Assembly: GCF_005116645.1 (NCBI RefSeq)
Contig: NZ_SWCM01000006.1
Coordinates: forward strand, 62,001 to 126,000
Source: Desulfopila sp. IMCC35006
GTDB taxonomy: Bacteria > Desulfobacterota > Desulfobulbia > Desulfobulbales > Desulfocapsaceae
Direction of reading: 5' to 3'
Length of the DNA: 64,000 bases
Shown piece by piece: positions 61,963 through 64,000 of the stretch (within the stretch, counting starts at the first letter, position 1; each line of letters begins with the position of its first letter). The notes under the pieces are model-generated. The model searched no databases. It had not been told where the DNA came from and worked only from the letters and a program-made list of their open reading frames with translations. The translations under genes and the position numbers were made by a program.

Positions 61963-63900
61963 ATGGCACTTACAATCAATACAAACGTCGCATCACTGAA
62001 CGCCCAGAGAAATTTAGGTAAATCACAACTCGATCTTTCCCGCTCCATGGAGCGGCTCTCATCCGGTCTGAGAATCAACTCAGCCAAGGACGATGCCGCC
62101 GGACTGGCCATATCCGACCGGATGACCTCACAAATCAGAGGTCTCAACCAGGCGGCCAGAAACGCCAACGATGGTATATCCCTGGCTCAGACTGCAGAAG
62201 GCGCCCTTTCGGAAACGACCAATATTCTTCAGCGTATGCGTGAGCTGGCTATCCAATCCGCCAATGACACCAACAGCTCATCTGACCGCGCTTCCCTGCA
62301 GGCTGAGATAAACCAGCTGAAGCAGGAAATAACGCGTATTGCTGAAACCACGACTTTTAACGATCGCAATATACTGGACGGATCTCTCAGCGATGCGCAA
62401 TTTCAGGTGGGTGCTAGTGCCAATGAAACTATCTCCTTTTCCATATCCTCTGCAAAAGCCGCAGCCCTTGGTGATAACGCGTTAACGAGCAATAACCCGC
62501 TCGGCATAGAAGCCGCCACTACTCGGGCAGATACTTCGGCGGGCAACAATGTCAAGGCGCAGGAGTTAACTATCGTCGGCGAGCGTGGCACTGAAGTTGT
62601 AAAAATTGAGGATGGCGATACCGCCAATCGTATAGCTGAACTTGTCAATATTTCCTCACAGGTTACTGGAGTGTCAGCGGATGCGCGAACCACAGCGACT
62701 CTCAGTCATCTCGCAGCTGACGGTACAGTAAGTTTTGAACTGGCCGGCATTAATACTTCCCCAATCGCCATAAGTGCTTCGGTAACAACAAAGGATCTGT
62801 CCCCCCTGGTGCGAGCCATCAATACCCAACTCGGATCCACTGGAATCTCCGCGTCACTCTCCGCGGATAAAGCAAGTATTACCCTTTCTCAAAGTGCGGG
62901 GTATGACATTAAGATCAGTAATTATGGCCACAGCGCCGCAGCTGGAGAGCTCCAGTCTCTTCGCGTCACCGGTTCCGAAGGGGTTGGCACCAACCTTGTT
63001 GAGGGGACAACTGCCGAAGCCGTTGCAACAATGACACTGTCAAATCTCTCGGAAGCTGGTGTAGTAAATCTGAACATAACAGGGGCTACAGGCGGTCCTA
63101 CAGCCATTGATGCAACCACCATTACCGATAAAAGCGACCTCAGCGCACTTGTAGATGCAATCAACAAGATAACTACTACCACAGGTGTCACTGCGGCCTT
63201 TACAGACGTCTCAGGAACCGACAAGAGTAGTATAACCTTATCCGATTCTACATCAGCTAGTACAGCGCTGTCGGTCGACTCCTTTCTGGTCGGCTCGTCT
63301 ACCACGGCCACGATGGCTGTTAGTAGTGGTGATGGAGGCACTTTCAATAATGCTGCTGCTTCTGTCGTAGAAACCACCAGTATTTTAAGTGGTGCGGCTT
63401 CTGCTACTGCTGGTACAGATACGGCCACGTTTAAAGCAAAAGGTACTGCAGGCGACTCAACCGTTATCGGCGGTGAAGTATCCTTCTCAAGTTCAGGGAA
63501 TTATAACGTGAGTAGTTCGGTGGCCAACGATGACGGCTCATTGTTTAAGGGTATCGAAGATTCGGTCAATCCCTCCGAGCTCAATTCAGTCGATACGATC
63601 GACATCTCATCGGTTGCAGGTGCCAACAAAGCTATCCAGATCGTCGATGGCGCAATCGGCCAGATCGACAGCCTGCGGGGCAACCTCGGTGCTATTCAGA
63701 ACCGATTTGAGTCAACCATCTCCAATCTGAATAACGTCTCCGAAAATCTTTCCGCCGCCCGCTCGCGGGTACTTGATGCGGACATTGCCATGGAGACCTC
63801 GGCGATGACCAAAAATAATATTCTGCAGCAGGCCGGGGTGTCAATTCTCGCCCAGGCCAACCAGACACCACAACTTGCATTACAACTCTTACAGGGATAA
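61963..63900 (+). CDS. fliC: flagellin FliC
   Basis: 645 aa. D0/D1 ends are classical: N-terminal [41 protein letters not shown]-terminal [20 protein letters not shown], and [20 protein letters not shown]. The outer-domain region (about 170-560) is variable, Ser/Thr/Ala-rich, and contains two related repeats, roughly 243-335 and 352-440 ([20 protein letters not shown], then [20 protein letters not shown]). Filament subunit, late gene under FliA and CsrA/FliW control. AAGGAGGA precedes the ATG. Confidence 0.97.
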   Translation: MALTINTNVASLNAQRNLGKSQLDLSRSMERLSSGLRINSAKDDAAGLAISDRMTSQIRGLNQAARNANDGISLAQTAEGALSETTNILQRMRELAIQSANDTNSSSDRASLQAEINQLKQEITRIAETTTFNDRNILDGSLSDAQFQVGASANETISFSISSAKAAALGDNALTSNNPLGIEAATTRADTSAGNNVKAQELTIVGERGTEVVKIEDGDTANRIAELVNISSQVTGVSADARTTATLSHLAADGTVSFELAGINTSPIAISASVTTKDLSPLVRAINTQLGSTGISASLSADKASITLSQSAGYDIKISNYGHSAAAGELQSLRVTGSEGVGTNLVEGTTAEAVATMTLSNLSEAGVVNLNITGATGGPTAIDATTITDKSDLSALVDAINKITTTTGVTAAFTDVSGTDKSSITLSDSTSASTALSVDSFLVGSSTTATMAVSSGDGGTFNNAAASVVETTSILSGAASATAGTDTATFKAKGTAGDSTVIGGEVSFSSSGNYNVSSSVANDDGSLFKGIEDSVNPSELNSVDTIDISSVAGANKAIQIVDGAIGQIDSLRGNLGAIQNRFESTISNLNNVSENLSAARSRVLDADIAMETSAMTKNNILQQAGVSILAQANQTPQLALQLLQG

Positions 63901-63918
63901 CCTGTTAAAATAAAATGT

Positions 63919-63950
63919 AAAAAGGCCGACGCTATGAGTCGGCCTTTTTT
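63919..63950 (+). terminator. intrinsic terminator after fliC
   Basis: AAAAAGGCCGAC (63919-63930) pairs with GTCGGCCTTTTT (63938-63949), with the T-run directly after the GC stem. A classic bidirectional-looking terminator 19 bases after the fliC stop. Confidence 0.92.
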
Positions 63951-64000
63951 ATTTATAAAAAAAATAAAATTTTTAATGTTTTTTCCTAAAGGAAAATTTT

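Overview
The window is about 64 kb of one bacterial chromosome, dominated by a nearly complete flagellar and chemotaxis gene cluster. The gene order (cheAWBR; flgBC-fliEFGHIJ; fliK-flgDE; motAB-fliLMNOPQR-flhBAFG-fliA; flgFGAHIJ; flgMNKL-csrA-fliW-fliC), a signal-peptide-bearing FlgH lipoprotein and FlgI P-ring (so a Gram-negative envelope), an MsbA exporter with an LpxL-type acyltransferase (lipid A), and a long-form HisG all suggest a deltaproteobacterium. A member of the Desulfobulbales (Desulfobacterota) is my best guess; this is inference from style and order, not from a marker gene.

Layout. 1-11 kb: accessory and housekeeping genes. These are an unrecognised partial gene, a universal stress protein, lipid A acyltransferase, MsbA-type ABC exporter, a two-gene minus-strand unit (a 566-aa protein with a nucleosidase-like C-terminus, then a sensor histidine kinase), a 49-codon small ORF, engB, hisG, hisI and a SlyD/FKBP isomerase. 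11.4-24 kb: signalling. A hybrid CheA with a C-terminal receiver heads cheW-cheB-cheR. After a secreted thermonuclease-like protein come a lone cyclic-nucleotide-binding protein and an NtrC/FleQ-type sigma54 activator with a partly degenerate receiver. On the minus strand lies cheY-cheX-cheX followed by an 831-aa protein made of three CheX/CheC-like repeats and a pseudo-receiver. 24-56 kb: export apparatus, basal body, rod, hook, motor and switch genes, all on the plus strand. 56-64 kb: a DUF5610-like protein, flgM, flgN, flgK, flgL, csrA, fliW and flagellin. fliD and fliS are not in the window.

Regulation. I see GG-N10-GC sites fitting sigma54 ahead of cheY (minus strand), motA and flhB, with a fourth close to the TPR gene. 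FliA-type sites lie ahead of flgF, the flgM operon and fliC. With the sigma54 activator, FliA, FlgM and CsrA/FliW all encoded here, the cluster appears to contain its own early-to-late transcription cascade and the post-transcriptional flagellin control loop.

Non-coding structure. Two families of intergenic repeats recur. One is a REP-like palindrome (GGTNCCCATGCG / CGCATGGGNACC), eight recognisable copies. The other is an unusual element with a conserved terminal stem-loop and a variable tandem array (units of 27, 39 or 43 bases), at three clear loci plus two degenerate or solo ends; one copy supplies the motB stop codon and another may supply the -35 box of the flgM operon promoter. No rRNA, tRNA, CRISPR array, intact insertion sequence or prophage was found.
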